A stretch of 64,000 nt of DNA from Cerrena zonata (lineage: Eukaryota > Basidiomycota > Agaricomycetes > Polyporales > Cerrenaceae). The stretch's first letter is position 1, and each line of letters begins with the position of its first letter. Positions 35,807-48,038 of the stretch are shown here, piece after piece. The notes below the pieces were generated by a model that saw only the letters and a program-made list of their open reading frames with translations, had not been told where the DNA came from and did no database searches. Made by a program: the position numbers and the translations under genes. The stretch lies in the NCBI GenBank assembly GCA_038087015.1, contig JASBNA010000010.1, positions 1,054,001-1,118,000 on the forward strand, given 5' to 3'.

Positions 35807-37861
35807 TCATCCTCGTATCCGCCAACCATCACCTTTCCGTCTCTCTTTCCCAACACCACCAAATCCTTCTCGGACAATGAGCCAAAGACTGGTACATGAG
35901 ACAATGTCTTTGATTTCCTCCGCAGTCAAGACCAAAGTGGGTTTCGGTTGTTGCTGATTAGAATTTCGGCCGAAAGGATTAGAGAAGGGAGAGTTGGAAG
36001 AGGTGGGCGGTGAACCAGGTGAGCCTATAGACGATGGTGCTGTAGCAGGTCGAGCCACACCAGCAGGGGTGATCACGCGTTTGCGTAAGATAGCCTTGTC
36101 GACTTCAATATCCGGAAGAGGGAAGGGGATTTTGAGGACAGCGACAACTTTGGGATGATGCGGTGCCGGAACTACTTGTCCAACTTTCAATCGCACTTCC
36201 TGTGGTTGTTGTTGAGTAGGTGAGTGTGCAAGTGAGGGCGAAGTGACAGAAGGATGTGGTCGAAGAACGATTGAACACGTCCATGGAGTTTCTGAATCTT
36301 CAGGGTCACTGTCGTTACCATCATCAACCTCTTCTAGAGATTGTCCTCGACGAGGAGAACCTTCTGATTGTGTAGTATGTGTTCTGATACTACCAGGTTT
36401 CGGTGAGCTCGATCTTCTCGACTCGCGATCAACAGGTTCCAATCGTTTCGTCTTCGACCGAGGAGAATGAGGTTCCGGCGAAAGTGTGGTGGGTGAAGTT
36501 TGCTGCTGATGCTGGGCAAACGAGGCAACGGAAGGCGTCTTCGAAGACAAGGCTTTACTGGTCCGTCTGCTTGCTTTTCCCTCATCGTCCCCATTTCTTC
36601 GTTCCTTCCCCGAACTTCCCTTCGGTTTCTGCCTCGTCCACTCAAACCTGACCTCGACCGGATGACCCGACGAAGATGCATTCGTTCTATCGCCAATCAT
36701 CCCGCCCAAGAAGCCATCCCCTGATCCACCTCCGTTCTTCAGCCATCGCCGTACAACCCAAACATACGCTCTCGGGTGTCTCCCCCGTGGTGGGTATACC
36801 GGTGAACTCAGAGAGGACTGGATACCCAAAACCTGTTGTGTCAGAGCTGCGGAGGGTGGAGGAGTGTCAACATTGCCGGAAGGTGCATGGGAATAAATGA
36901 CTTGTGATTGAGGATGGAAGCTGGAACTCGATGGGGATGGGAGATGTTGAGTCAATTGAGATGCAGCTAACAGCAGAGAGGATCTCTTATTAGCGCGTGG
37001 TGTCTGATCTTGCTGGAGATGTAAGGGTAGGGGCGGGGGAGGAGCGACCACACGTGGAGAGGGGGACGTCGATGACGTCTCGGCGGCCTTCTTTCTGAAC
37101 ATCTTCCCGAAGAACTTGCGCGCCCCGCCAGCAGCATTGTCGCGGTCGGTTAATGGAGGAGGTTGCTGTTGTTGCTGTTGTGAGATCGGTGTCGTGGGTA
37201 CTGGGATATTGCTATCGTGGGTGCTGTGGCTCTGGTGGGTATCCGAGGTCAACGAGACCGCGGACGAGGTAGCAGTTTGTGCATCCATCGAAAGCAGAGT
37301 ACCATCCGTCCCTCGACCAAAGTCTGAGTTTAAGGATGCGCCGGGCCATACCTCGACAGGTTCAAGGAGAGCGAGACCAATTACTTCTAATCCTCGTCTT
37401 TGGAACTTAGCTACTTTAGCATCCGTTCCAGCATCCACAATAACATTGGTCATGACGTTATGTGCTTGAAGGTTATATAGTGGAATGATCATTCGTCTAG
37501 AGGAGGATGTCGAAGATGTTGAGGCGACACTGGAGAAGGAGGTCACCGATGTATAGCCAGAGTACATCGATACGTCCGATCGGTTCGAACTCGTCCTCGA
37601 CAGTGCCATACCATCTTCACCAGCATCCGTACTGGAGTCGAACGATCGTCTCGAGCTAACAGATCTGTCCTTGTCTTTTGAGTTTGGCGGTACAAGCTGT
37701 ACTTGGAGATTAAGTGGGTGGTTTGTCTTCGACGGCGGTGGTCGCACGACGATGAACGACTGCCGGCGATCATGAATAGGTGGTGACTAGTTTTAAGCAC
37801 TGCAACACACCTCGTTTGTTCGCTCTTTTCGTTTCTTTACGCCGTGTTCGTCTACGGTCAT
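35807..37861 (-). CDS. Large low-complexity protein, 667 aa, unknown function
   Basis: The main exon (37759-35807) is open far upstream of its first Met. The start is supplied by a 17-codon exon, 37861-37811 (MTVDEHGVKKRKERTNE), spliced across a 51-bp intron (GTGTGT..GGCAG) in phase to SFIVVRPPPSKTNHPLN. Recognisable pieces are the basic FFGKMFRKK, YVWVVRRWLKNG, a VEVRFEWTR strand, TPWTCSIVLRPH, and near the end LTAEEIKDIVSCTSLWLIV with REGFGG. Between them are long Ser/Pro/Gln-rich spacers, including a six-Gln run. I believe similar proteins occur across Agaricomycetes, but no characterised domain comes to mind. It may be a scaffold with short folded islands. Convergent with the GH16 gene. 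Confidence 0.72.
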
Positions 37862-39616
37862 GTTCCGCTTAGGTTCTTCAGTGAGATGTGGTTGGCCAAG
37901 GATGGATGACTCTCTTTCGAGCGGGGTATTTGGGTTTCGGTCCTGTACCCCTAGCTGGAGAGCGGGTGGTAGAAAAGAGGAAATGGTGGAAAGCATGATG
38001 ACGCTCCCAGCTCTGAGCTCAGCTGTTCCGGGAAAGAGACCGTGTAAGCCGATTTGCGAGAGACAGAAGAGAACTGTCAAACCATTAAAGTTTCAAGATT
38101 TATAGCAACCTCCGAGTCCGCTCGACTGCGTCATGCAAGCGGCCCTGGACGTAAACACGCTTACAGGTTTACCCTAAAGCAACAGGTTGTCAGGACAAAC
38201 CTGGTCAAAAAGGATCAAATTCGTGGGTGTGGTGGCGGTCAGATGTGCCACAGGGGGAAAGTAGATGGCGGGTAAGGACAAGTATGGTTGCTTCACGGAC
38301 CTGGCTTCTCAGGGGGCGCCCTATTATAGTATCAATGTTCGCGGTTTGGCGGTATTCATTTCACTCTCCGATAGTTCCATTATATCGACGAACAGTGCCA
38401 AGACGATCTCGAACAACACAACGTAAACTTGCTGTGCTGAGCGAAGACGCTGCCGAACATCCTCGCGTCGCCAACTTCATTGAGAATCATACTGTACTCA
38501 CCTGTTGCGCTGACAACCGTTGTATAATTACTACTCAACTTGTAGATACCGCAGGGAAGGTACAAACGTATCATCATGTCGACCGTTGACTGCATCTGCT
38601 TGCAGGGACTTCGAGTTCTCGACCATGATGCTCGCGGCGGTTATCCGAGTCCGGTGTCCGATGCTTCTCGTAGGTTTCACTTCATTTCCACATCTTGAAC
38701 AGACGTAACATGCACGATCTTGCAGGACACTGAACTAACGCCTTGAACTGGTCTGGTCTTTCCATAGGTCCCATTTCACCTTCAATTCACAGGAGATATC
38801 AACAGCGATATATATATCCCACCCGGTGACCTTATATACGCAGCGAAGAAGAGAGCAGAACTCACATCATCTAACCCCGCAGTCCTTTCATCCTCTGAAG
38901 ATCACCTCTGCATCAATTGTCGCGTCGACCTGCCGGGCCGATTCGGTATCGTATTGTAAAAGGTATTTGTCAAAATTTTCACTAACGAATATCCTAAACT
39001 TGTGTCGGCGAGCGTAGATTACGACTTGCCCTAGATCTCCACCGAGGATTTGGATCTGCGGATCTGTCATCCGTTTATCTCGGGATGACCGGGAGTGTAT
39101 CTCGGTACCATGTTATCCAGGACCTAAGCTGTCGGTCCACCTTTGTGCGTTCTAAGGTGGATCTGTCGCTGCACGATATCCCTCGAAGACATATAAGCTA
39201 TTTGTGAATAAACTACTTAAATCGTCCTCCATGATTCTGTCATCCCATTTTAGCATATCGGTCGATCTGGAATGGGTAGTCCAGATTCTATCGAGGTGTG
39301 CTCCACGAAACCTAAACTAAGATGACGTTGACGACGGCCACGGAGGCAAACATGTCTCAGACCGAAGCCTTCTGTATATAGGTCAAGATCTAACTACATA
39401 GAGGCCGAAGAGTTGGAAGGATACGCCCCAGCGTGACGCGTCGCATCTGTCGCGCATCTTCCCGAGACACAAAATGGAGAGGACTCGGATACATCTCACA
39501 TTATTACTACAGAGTATACAAAAGCAGAATAGTAAAAATGATAATGATAAAAATACCTCTATACACCGAACCGCACCGTACCACCATATCATCCCTCATC
39601 GCTCGAATAAGACCAA
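37862..39616. other. About 1.75 kb intergenic, nothing firm
   Basis: A plus-strand frame at 38,227-38,589 contains a protein-like stretch (AAEHPRVANFIENHTVLTCC) that could be a gene remnant, but no splice structure could be built. The rest holds only short frames. Confidence 0.35.
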
Positions 39617-40840
39617 TCAATATGTACGCCTCCCTGACCTTCGAGGAGTCGGCGGAGGCTTGTCCACTATGCAGTCATCATCTGTGGAGTCTTCTTCATC
39701 TTCATCCCACGTCGCCTTAACGAGGCGTGGGCCCTTAGGCTTTTCGAATTCCTTTACAACTCGGTCATAAGGGGTTTTTCTATGTACGTACTGCCAGCTA
39801 TCCCCCCGTTTTCTACGTCCCGATTTTATACCGTGGTCCTTACTACGATGGTGGCTGAGGTCAGCTTTTTGTACGAACTTCATCTCGCAGAGCTCGCAGA
39901 CCGCCCATGTTTCTCCCGTGCTGGTAAAGAAAGTCAATCTCGAGAACGTGACGTGGGCAAGATGGTCTCACTTACTGGACACGTTGATGTTGTGCCATGT
40001 TACTCCTCTGACGGGATCGATAATTGCAGTTCTCGTTGGGACATGCGAATCGGGGTCTAGCATGGGTCCTGCATTAGTAAGGCGTACCAGTATAGTGTCG
40101 AAGATGTACATACATAGCGGTGTGTATTTCGATATGACGCGGCAGATCCTGGGGGCGACTCGTAGTAGTCTGACAGTCGATGATCTCATCGCTGTTGAGA
40201 GCATACGTCTTCATTGGACATCGTATTCGAATTTTCGGCTTTAAGAGTAATATTTTGCATAAGATTAGGGACTCTGACCGGAAAGGTAATGTTGACGACT
40301 CACCATGTCCGAGAGTTTCTTGTGCTCGGAGACAGCTTGGGCAGCCTGTTTTTCTTGCTGCTGCTGTAGACGGCGAGCCGCGACGTTATAGAAGAACTTT
40401 TGTAGGTCCTTCAGGTTTGAGAATGGCGAAAAGTTTACATCGTGTTCCTAGACCCCGAAGCTGCTTCAGTTTTACGCCACACCAGTTCGGGCTCGATGTT
40501 TGACACTTACCACTTCCCTCTTCCCTATTGGCGCCTCCTGCGCTATGCGGAGGCGAAGAAGTTCATAGTCGTCATCAGGGTGATGACCGATGAGCTTTAT
40601 GCTGTTGTACCCGCAACCGTCTGAACTTCTGAATGGGATCAACGGGAAGTTTATCGTCGTGGAACTAGGGAAAGATGAGAACTGGCGGCGCGGTGTAGGG
40701 TGATGAGACGAACTAACCCGAGAAACCTTTCTTAACTGGAAACGCGATTTTGCGAATGCTACATCGTCATTGGGAGCAAAATTAGAGGTGAAGGTGGGTT
40801 GACGCGGCGATCTGGGCGAGGAGTAAGGAGACTTGGGCAT
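39617..40840 (-). CDS. C2H2 zinc-finger protein, paralog 2 (intact)
   Basis: Six exons (40840-40737, 40664-40511, 40408-40304, 40238-40114, 40068-39976, 39920-39617) sum to 295 codons, 294 residues. Order: MPKSPYSSPRSPRQ, the YELLRLRIAQEAP element, a helix DLQKFFYNVAARRLQQQQ, finger-like block RIRCPMKTYA..DCQT..RHIEIH, finger FACPNENCNYRSRQRSNMAQH..H, linker HTGETW, finger VCELCEMKFVQKADLSHH..H and a GDSWQYVHRK tail, then an acidic and basic C-terminus. It is a probable nuclear DNA-binding protein. The same architecture occurs in the copies at 19.6 kb and 51.2 kb, so this is a small lineage-specific family. It is divergent to FamX-A with 1.4 kb between starts. Confidence 0.78.
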
Positions 40841-42237
40841 TGTTGTTGAGGCGGGTAGTGTTAGAGAAAAGTATGGAGTGTGTTGCTTTGAGGATCTCAG
40901 CAGAGACGGTATGTTTTTATACTGCTCATAGCGTCAAATAATCTAGGTGAAAAACAACGGGATAATAGAATTGGTGGCCATGGCGGCAGGTACTGAATTG
41001 TTCAGACCCACGGCCGGAATGACGACTAGAAAAAGCAGAGACGATCTATTGTGGGCCGCATTCAGAGCGTCAGCGAGTCGAAATGTCATTTTCAAAATGA
41101 CAAGATAGTCAAGTGCGTACCAGTGGTAAGTCGTTACGCCTCAGTTAGGCAAAAAAAGGAGAAGGACCGTGGACTATGTCGGAGACAGGTTGTTTGGTCC
41201 TAGCATCAGCTATGGGTCCATTTGACTTCGGAAAATGAATGTCTGAATACCGAATGCTCATGATTTTCCAGGGCGGGCTTCCTGAAACAATAGCGCGTTA
41301 ACAGCCTCCAATTTCCTGCAGCTAGTTCAGGGTCCTATAGAAGCCAGGGTACATTCGATGGAACAATCGTCCAGGATATGATGTCGCCAGGGAACATCAC
41401 ATTTGTCTATGAAGAATTGAAGATTTATAAGTAAAAATGGTAAGATAGAACCGGATCCGTGTGTTAGGAAACGTACTCGGTTCGAGCCTTTTTGACTTTA
41501 CGAATGTTGTTCGTCATACGCCCTGGATGAATTTGCCACGTATATTAGGGTTGTTGGTCTGCCGGCAACGCTGGATCAAGTGAGGCGTACACAAGATAGA
41601 GGTACGGAAAGCTGGATAGTTTCCAATGCCGTACGTCATATGCAAAATACCGGAGGCTCTTCTGAGTGAGATCGGAAGGGTCGAGGATCTAAATGGAGAT
41701 GTCGTTGGGTCAGAGGGAATATCCGAGTCAGTGCTGGCCCAGATTTAGATAGAGCAGGGGAGTAAGTAAGGCGTTGCGAAGCTGTGTTCATCAAAATGGA
41801 CGAAGAACAGGGTTGTCAGTGCCAACATCGTCAGCTTCGAGAAAGTCCCGCTGAAAGGAGATAGTTAGGAAGTAAGCTAAGTATTCAAGTCAGAGCTCCT
41901 GAGACACGAGCAATGGACCAATTATTTTCGTCATAAAAACACCACTACAGAGTCACAGTTGTGAGATCGTCGTATTCGAACAAGTGACTTGACCTCGGAA
42001 ACTTGTTCACCACATGCTAGTGTTGCTGCAATTGCAGTTGATAGGTCTTACAAGAGGTACTAGGACATCATGTCCTAGTTTTGTTTAGTAATGCACGAAG
42101 CTGAGCACCGGCTGAGCTCGTTCGCTAACTTCGCTTACCGTCTACATGTAGCCGAAGATCCTCGTTTCACCCTCGACTCAAAACTAGATGCATCTCACTC
42201 TTCAATTGGCACTAGATCCACTCATTCCTTCAGCGAC
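40841..42237. other. About 1.4 kb divergent intergenic region
   Basis: Upstream of zinc-finger paralog 2 (minus) and FamX-A (plus). No credible open frame. An ATG at 42,091 is in frame with FamX-A and could extend it by 49 residues. Confidence 0.4.
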
Positions 42238-45200
42238 ATGACTCTTCCATCTCCCCAAGTGCACTGTATCACACATGTCTCTCAATGGCCTACGAATGTG
42301 GTAGAATTAACGCGACAGCTCGATCTACCCCTTCCGTCCTTCAAGTTCTCTGAAGTTGGTGCTCACCTTTCACCTGTGGTGCAACCACTTTTTCTTGAAC
42401 TACAGAAGAGTTTAACGAAGGAGTCGCCACAGCCTGATGAGGATGACTCAAGTTTTAAACTAGAATCTAGTTTGAACCTGATCTTGATGACGGTCGCCAT
42501 ATTGCGCTCCTACCAGATTGGGAAAGCCCGACAAACCCTATTTCCTCTGTTACTATCTGGTCTTTGCACAAATCTCACTAGTAATGTACAGATACTGTAA
42601 GTCACTCCGTGAAACACAGGGGCAACTGTTTGACATCCTTTACAGCCTTGGGAGTCCTTTCTTCATCGCCCGGACAGATGACAATGTCATATACAAAAAG
42701 GAGTCGGGATCACTCCCTCGAAGCTTTGTCGATGCATCGGTGGCGGTATGCATTGCATGTACTGATGACTCAAATGTCGACTCCTCATCTTCTTCTACCT
42801 CAAATCATCTGGACTTGAATTCCCGAGCCTCTGATACATCGAGTGAATCTAACCATCAGTCTAGCTCTTCATCCGACACGCTCATTTCCCTAGATCGTTT
42901 ATTTTTTGACCCCAACCCCACAATCTATGGCTATTACAATGTCCATATACCGATTCTTGTGGCTACAGGTAGCGACAACATTACTGCAGCGGTAACAAGT
43001 GCACTTTACCAACGTCATGGATGGTCAATTGATGAGCCGATGATTGGCGTCGAGCTATGTGACTCCGGTCTTGCGCGAGTACACATCGGTTGGATTGAAT
43101 ACTGCCAGAAAGAATTGGTGCGTTAAGTTCCAACTCGTGAGCGAATGTCGTTCTCATTCGCCTGTCCGACACCTAGCTCCAAGTTCATGTCACACACGCC
43201 TCTGCGGATGCGGAGGCTCTCCCTGCCTTAGGCTCATATGACCTAACTAATCCCTTGCATGCGTGCGCACTGGCTCAGTTTCTTCTTAGCCTACGTGCAC
43301 ATGGAGAGTCAATCGAACAGGTAGCCCAAGATATCTGTCTTCGTCAGTATTGTTGGCAGTTTGACCATCCTGGATGTTATGGTAAAAATCTCCCAGAGCG
43401 ACAAGGTTACAATGTCGATGAGTGGCTCCAGAATTGTGTTGCTGAATCCAACCCAGTCTCTGAATCTCAACCCACGGAGGAGCTGGAGCTCATACCGGGA
43501 CCTCTGAATCTACAAACACCCGGCGAGTACGTATCTGTGTATATCGTTGACAAAACTCGAGCTTACTGTTCCATAGGTACATCGATAATATTGGGTCTCT
43601 TGAGACCTTACTTTCCGATAGATCTGTGGACATGGTACCTAATCTCCCTCCCCTTGATTTCCTCCCAGGATATTGTACCATCGAGAAGATGAGACTTCTG
43701 TATGAAGGATTTACCAAGCCGGTTTTGCTATCGGAATGGGCACCTGGGGTATGTGCTATTCGCTCGTTTAGCCATCAAGTGTACTCATGGATGTCTGGGA
43801 CTGGGAAGTGCGATGAGCCCCCAGTTCGCAGTGCAGTTTTTGAAATAGATCGTAACTATTTGATTGCCCACCACCAAAAAGTATTCACTTCGAAACCTGA
43901 AACATGTGTCGTTGTTAGTACAACCGATGCCATTGGGTCATTTATCAAAAGCGGAATTGACATTTTGCTTGGTTTATCATCTATTTCGATTGGTACGAAG
44001 TCTTCGAAGCTTCTAAATGACAGTCTTCCAGCCTGGAATCATGTTTTCGCACTGGTTTACCTGGACAACAGGGATAATACTGGAGATGCATTGCAGTACG
44101 CTCATTGAACTCGCTCCTGTAAACCACTTGATTAACTGACGCTTAGGTATCATGTCGACGTTCGGCTGTCTGGAAACCACCTTGGAAGGGAATTCGAAGA
44201 TTTGACATCAGACAATAACGACACCATCCCATCCACTACCGAGATCAAGGACTCGCTCATATCCCGGGCAGCGCAGAGCAAAGAACGGTGGTTTGAACAT
44301 CAGTACCGGGGTCCCATCGATCTGGACGACTTCATGGTTGACTACATACTAAATGTATCCGTGAAACCGGATTATCTCACAGCTCTATTCGAGGGTCCCA
44401 GTGATCACAGTGTAATACGCGCTTTATGGAATCGTTCAGAGAACAATCCCGTCAGCGCTGTCTGTGACATTGTGGCCCTTCGTCGCGCAAAAATTAAATT
44501 TCCCAGCAAGTGTGGTTATAATGGTGATTTGGTACCATTCCCTTCAAATCTTACTTTCGTAATGAGAGATACACAGCACTCTTCGCATATGTCTCGACCA
44601 CAGGTACTTTCTGTTACGATTTATTCTTCATGCGATATCTGACTCTCTGGCTCTCCTGTAGACTCCTCAAGGGCTTAACAATGCAACACACCCACTAGTA
44701 GACTACCTCATGGTACCCGTCATACTTGGCGTATACAAGAAGAAGGAAGAGGACATGTATTCCGCTACCCTTCGGCTGCACCTATTCATGGCTTCCGCGA
44801 TTGACATGTACACTCATCTTGGTCTTAATGATGCTTCAGTATGGGGTGTCTATATTGATGGTACGAAGGCTGAAGTCGTGCTTGCACAAAGATGCCCAGA
44901 AGGCGACGTAGGTGACTCTTACAACATGAATCAACCGTGACTGATGACTATTATATGACAGAGGACTTTGGTCTTTCTTCGTCAAAATAAAACATATGAA
45001 CTCACTGATCCGTTCTCGCTCATGCAATTCACGGCATTCCTTCTCCGAGTACGACTTGAACCTCCAGAGTTACATGCGTATAATTTCCCTTTGCCTAGAG
45101 ACATGACACCAACCAATCGTGATGACCAGCCGGACAGTCTTCATGAAGTTTCGCTTGTGATAGATTCTAGTTGTCGAGACTCTGAAAGGGCATGGTCTAA

Positions 45201-45252
45201 TTGGACCCAGGCTGGCCTTATGCCTGTTCCCGACCGGTTCAGATATCCGTAA
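42238..45252 (+). CDS. FamX-A, intact member of an unrecognised four-copy family
   Basis: Eight exons (42238-42596, 42646-43117, 43177-43526, 43577-43748, 43809-44095, 44147-44603, 44662-44907, 44962-45252) sum to 878 codons. The start is placed where copies B and D start (MTLPSPQVH, then SQWPTNVVELTRQLDLPL). N-terminal module: QTLFPLLLSGL, a Ser-rich linker, then ITAAVTSALYQRHGW and HIGWIEY, then DLTNPLHACALAQFLLSL. C-terminal module: EKMRLLYEGFTKPV, YHVDVRLSGNHL, AVCDIVALRRAKI, LMVPVILGVYKKKE, LHLFMASAIDMYTHLGL, VWGVYIDG, YELTDPFSLMQFTAFLLR and a final WSNWTQAG. No signal peptide or membrane span. I do not know this family. The alternating strand/helix pattern around VPVILGVYKK suggests an enzyme-like core. 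No stop or frameshift found. Confidence 0.75.
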
Positions 45253-46337
45253 GATTGCTAGTACGGAGTTCAATTCAGGAATCGGAAAACGGGGGCTACT
45301 GGTGTAGGACAGAAACTAGGAGTCGATCTGAAAAAACGGATGTGGCCTGGGCTACACTTTGTACCGTAGAAATGGGAGTTATGTTCAGTAGCCTCCAAGC
45401 TTCGAGTTTGAAGGTGTAATGTAACGAGAGCACAATGTTGACTGATGCAGCACCGATGCCTGTTCGCGCATCCCGTTGATCTACAGCCATAAAGAAACTC
45501 CGAGATGGCTACTGTCAGAAGCAGTAGTACATAGACTAGCGGGCAACGATATAATGATAAAGAGCGTCCAGTCGACAACATGCGTAACATCTATTCTTTA
45601 CATGAAAGGATGTCTTAATGGGTCAGACGTACCAGTAAAGATAGGGATGTGATTCGCCCGAGAGACAGCGTAGTATTTAACAGGCCCACCACCGATTTAA
45701 TAACAGGGAGAGATCATCGTTCACTAAATCCCGTTATTATGAAGCGTATACTGTGAGTATAAGCCTGATATAGTATCATATGCGTACATCCGTGCAAGGG
45801 AGCCCACGTATCTCCTGTGAATCTACCTTATTGAGACAGTCTAGGATGAGACGTCCCATGACAGACGGGCGTGTTTCTGATCTTCCCGCCCAAGAGTTTG
45901 TCTGTTGATGAAGCAATTCGTTGAAACGCTTCATATCATAAGGTCCGAGTCACACGTTCAAACTATGTGTATAAATTTGAGCGGAACTTCAAGTATCGTG
46001 ATGTGATCGTTCCTATTGAGATTGCTTCAAAATGGACCGTGAATGTCTGGATAAGTGATCAACGTTTCGAAACCGAAGCCTTCATAATTTGAGATCCCAC
46101 TCTAGCATGTCGATCGGTATCGTGGCATCGTGAAACGAGAATTAAATTGGGTGAAGAGTATGTTCGCGATTTGTGGACAAGACCATGAAAAGGTATGTGC
46201 ACCATCTCAAAGATTTAATCCCAGATTTGTAGACGTTAAATATTGATATATTAGTCCTCGGCCTCCCTCTCTAGATCTGCATCACTCAGCATAAAGCCCT
46301 GAAATAACTGTCAAGCCCACTCAATTGAGTTTGGTTA
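45253..46337. other. About 1.1 kb intergenic, nothing recognisable
   Basis: Between convergent FamX-A and RNase H1. Only short frames; no repeat noticed. Confidence 0.4.
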
Positions 46338-47708
46338 TCACACACCTCTGGTATATTTATATTTTCCACTATGAGGTTTTGGTTCGATTGGGATGTAGAT
46401 GTAGCATCGATAAAAGAGAGTCGTCCAGAAGTTCCCTGTACTAGAGGATGAGGCCGTGGTTGCGAAGCTTATCGAACTGAGGGAGGACGTGTTTGACCCT
46501 TCTGAGCTAGATGATACAACCCAGCCATCAGGTAAGTCTTCATACGCGGGAGTTTTTTTCTCCGTCGCCGTAGATGTCCGTCTTGGTAAGGCAGTAGAGA
46601 TTGATTGATTAGCTAGTAATGCAGTTTTTCGAGAGAGTTGAATCTTTGCTAGTAATTGTTCTTCCAGGGCTTCCCAATCGCGTTCTGGTTCTTCTGGTTG
46701 CCAGCATCCTTGGTTTGCGAGGGCGTCGGCCCCTTCGTTCCCTTCATGACCGGCATGTCCTTTGACGTAGTCTAGCTCGACCTGATACATGATCAGGGGT
46801 TTACTTAATAACAGGAGAATAGGAAACACCTTTTGACCCAGCTTCGCTCGTTCGGTCAGCAGAGCGTCGATATATTTGATGATACCAGCATTGTTTACAT
46901 CTCCCCCAGTGGAGGTCTTGAACCCGTTAGTACGCCATTTTGGAAGCCATTCTTTAAAACCTAGAGATTTAATTCAGCGCAATCGTGGCGAAGTAATATA
47001 ACGATGAGTTCACATTTGATACTATACGTAGAATCTGTTCGGATGAAGAGTGGTTGCTTGCTTTTGGGTGCTGTCTCTAGGACCCTCGCAATGGCCTTTC
47101 TAGCATGTTTGAGTACACCAAAATTACCTCTGAGAGCATTGCTTACGATAAGTTCCGCGCGATTGTTTGTTTGGCTTCCAGGACATCTTTCCGCTAAATT
47201 TCTGACAATGCTGTTTAGATCATCGTCAAGGCAGTTTCAACATTTGGTTCACCTCTCATCACCTGGGCCCCACCAGACCCCAACACCAGCAACAGAGTTG
47301 GCTTTACCATTTCCTTTACAGGCGCCGTCGGAATAGACGGTTAACCATGTCGACCTATCAATGGACAGAGGCTCTAACGCTCGTTGTTTCCCTTTAGTTG
47401 ACTTGGGACGAGCTGGAGGATATGGTTTCGCCCGATGGGTACTCGAACCTGCTACCGCCTGTGTTGTAGATGATGATGGTTTCGAAGTTTTGCCAGAGAC
47501 AAATGCTTCCGCCTCAGCGGATGATTTGAACTTCTTATAACTCGCCCCTGCAAACCCTTTTACCTGAGCTTCGCATTCACCCCTCAATACGGTGATTCAA
47601 TTATTGAAAGATGATAGCTGCAAATAATACGTACCACGAGCCGTAGACTCCTGATGTGCGGCCATTGGCCACGGCATAATAACTTTGTGAAGATTTTTCT
47701 TTGGGCAT
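46338..47708 (-). CDS. RNH1: Ribonuclease H1
   Basis: The start exon (47708-47635) encodes MPKEKSSQSYYAVANGRTSG, continued after an intron by WGECEAQVKGFAGASYKKF: together the N-terminal RNA/DNA hybrid-binding domain. The catalytic domain shows all four acidic residues in context: Asp in YSDGACKGNG, Glu in NNRAELI, Asp in IRTDSTYSI and Asp in HEGNEGADALA. RNase H1 cuts RNA in RNA/DNA hybrids in nucleus or mitochondria. The join RAELI-AIARVLE needs an intron ending AGAAAG, and DER-NLAERC one ending GTCAG; both close in phase. The exon carrying the VKGHAGHEGN motif starts after a 48-bp intron and runs into a Ser-rich tail ending at 46338, longer than usual for the family. Confidence 0.88.
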
Positions 47709-48038
47709 TATGGATTCGCGTTTGGATATTTTAAGCAAACGATTCGAGACTCGGTAGGGGATCCTGGTACGGGTTACAAACCGCCAGATAAATCGAGAAG
47801 TAGAAGCCAGACTGATGAAGATGTTGTAACGAAAGAAGCACTTGCACTCACGCGATTTATCTTACCCCACGCACGTGATGAGAATTCAGTCTCAAACCGA
47901 GAAGCCGTTTCCCAGTCGTTTCCCTCTTTCGCACGACGACGACCCATAAAGTTGGATATAAACTACCAAGTAGGAAGACACAGGCTTCCACGCAGCAAGT
48001 CTCCTTTCGTAGTTGGCTTAGATCCATGGGTTCCCGCC
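47709..48038. promoter_or_regulatory. Divergent promoter of RNase H1 and the TPR/F-box gene
   Basis: 330 bp between the two start codons. No specific element identified. Confidence 0.4.

Noticed and set aside
37741..37747. GTG as start of the 35.8-37.8 kb protein
   Set aside because: The open frame continues upstream and a 51-bp intron joins it in phase to a proper ATG exon at 37861.
40511..40740. Apparent frameshift in zinc-finger paralog 2 when the donor is placed after the KVSR codons
   Set aside because: Using the earlier donor CA|GTTAAG restores a full open frame, so the gene is intact.
42091..42237. Upstream in-frame ATG extending FamX-A by 49 residues
   Set aside because: FamX-B and FamX-D both start at the position matching 42238; the extra residues have no counterpart. 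Not excluded.
46500..46560. Possible extra intron near the RNase H1 C-terminus
   Set aside because: The frame stays open to the stop at 46338, so an intron is unnecessary; the tail is simply Ser-rich.
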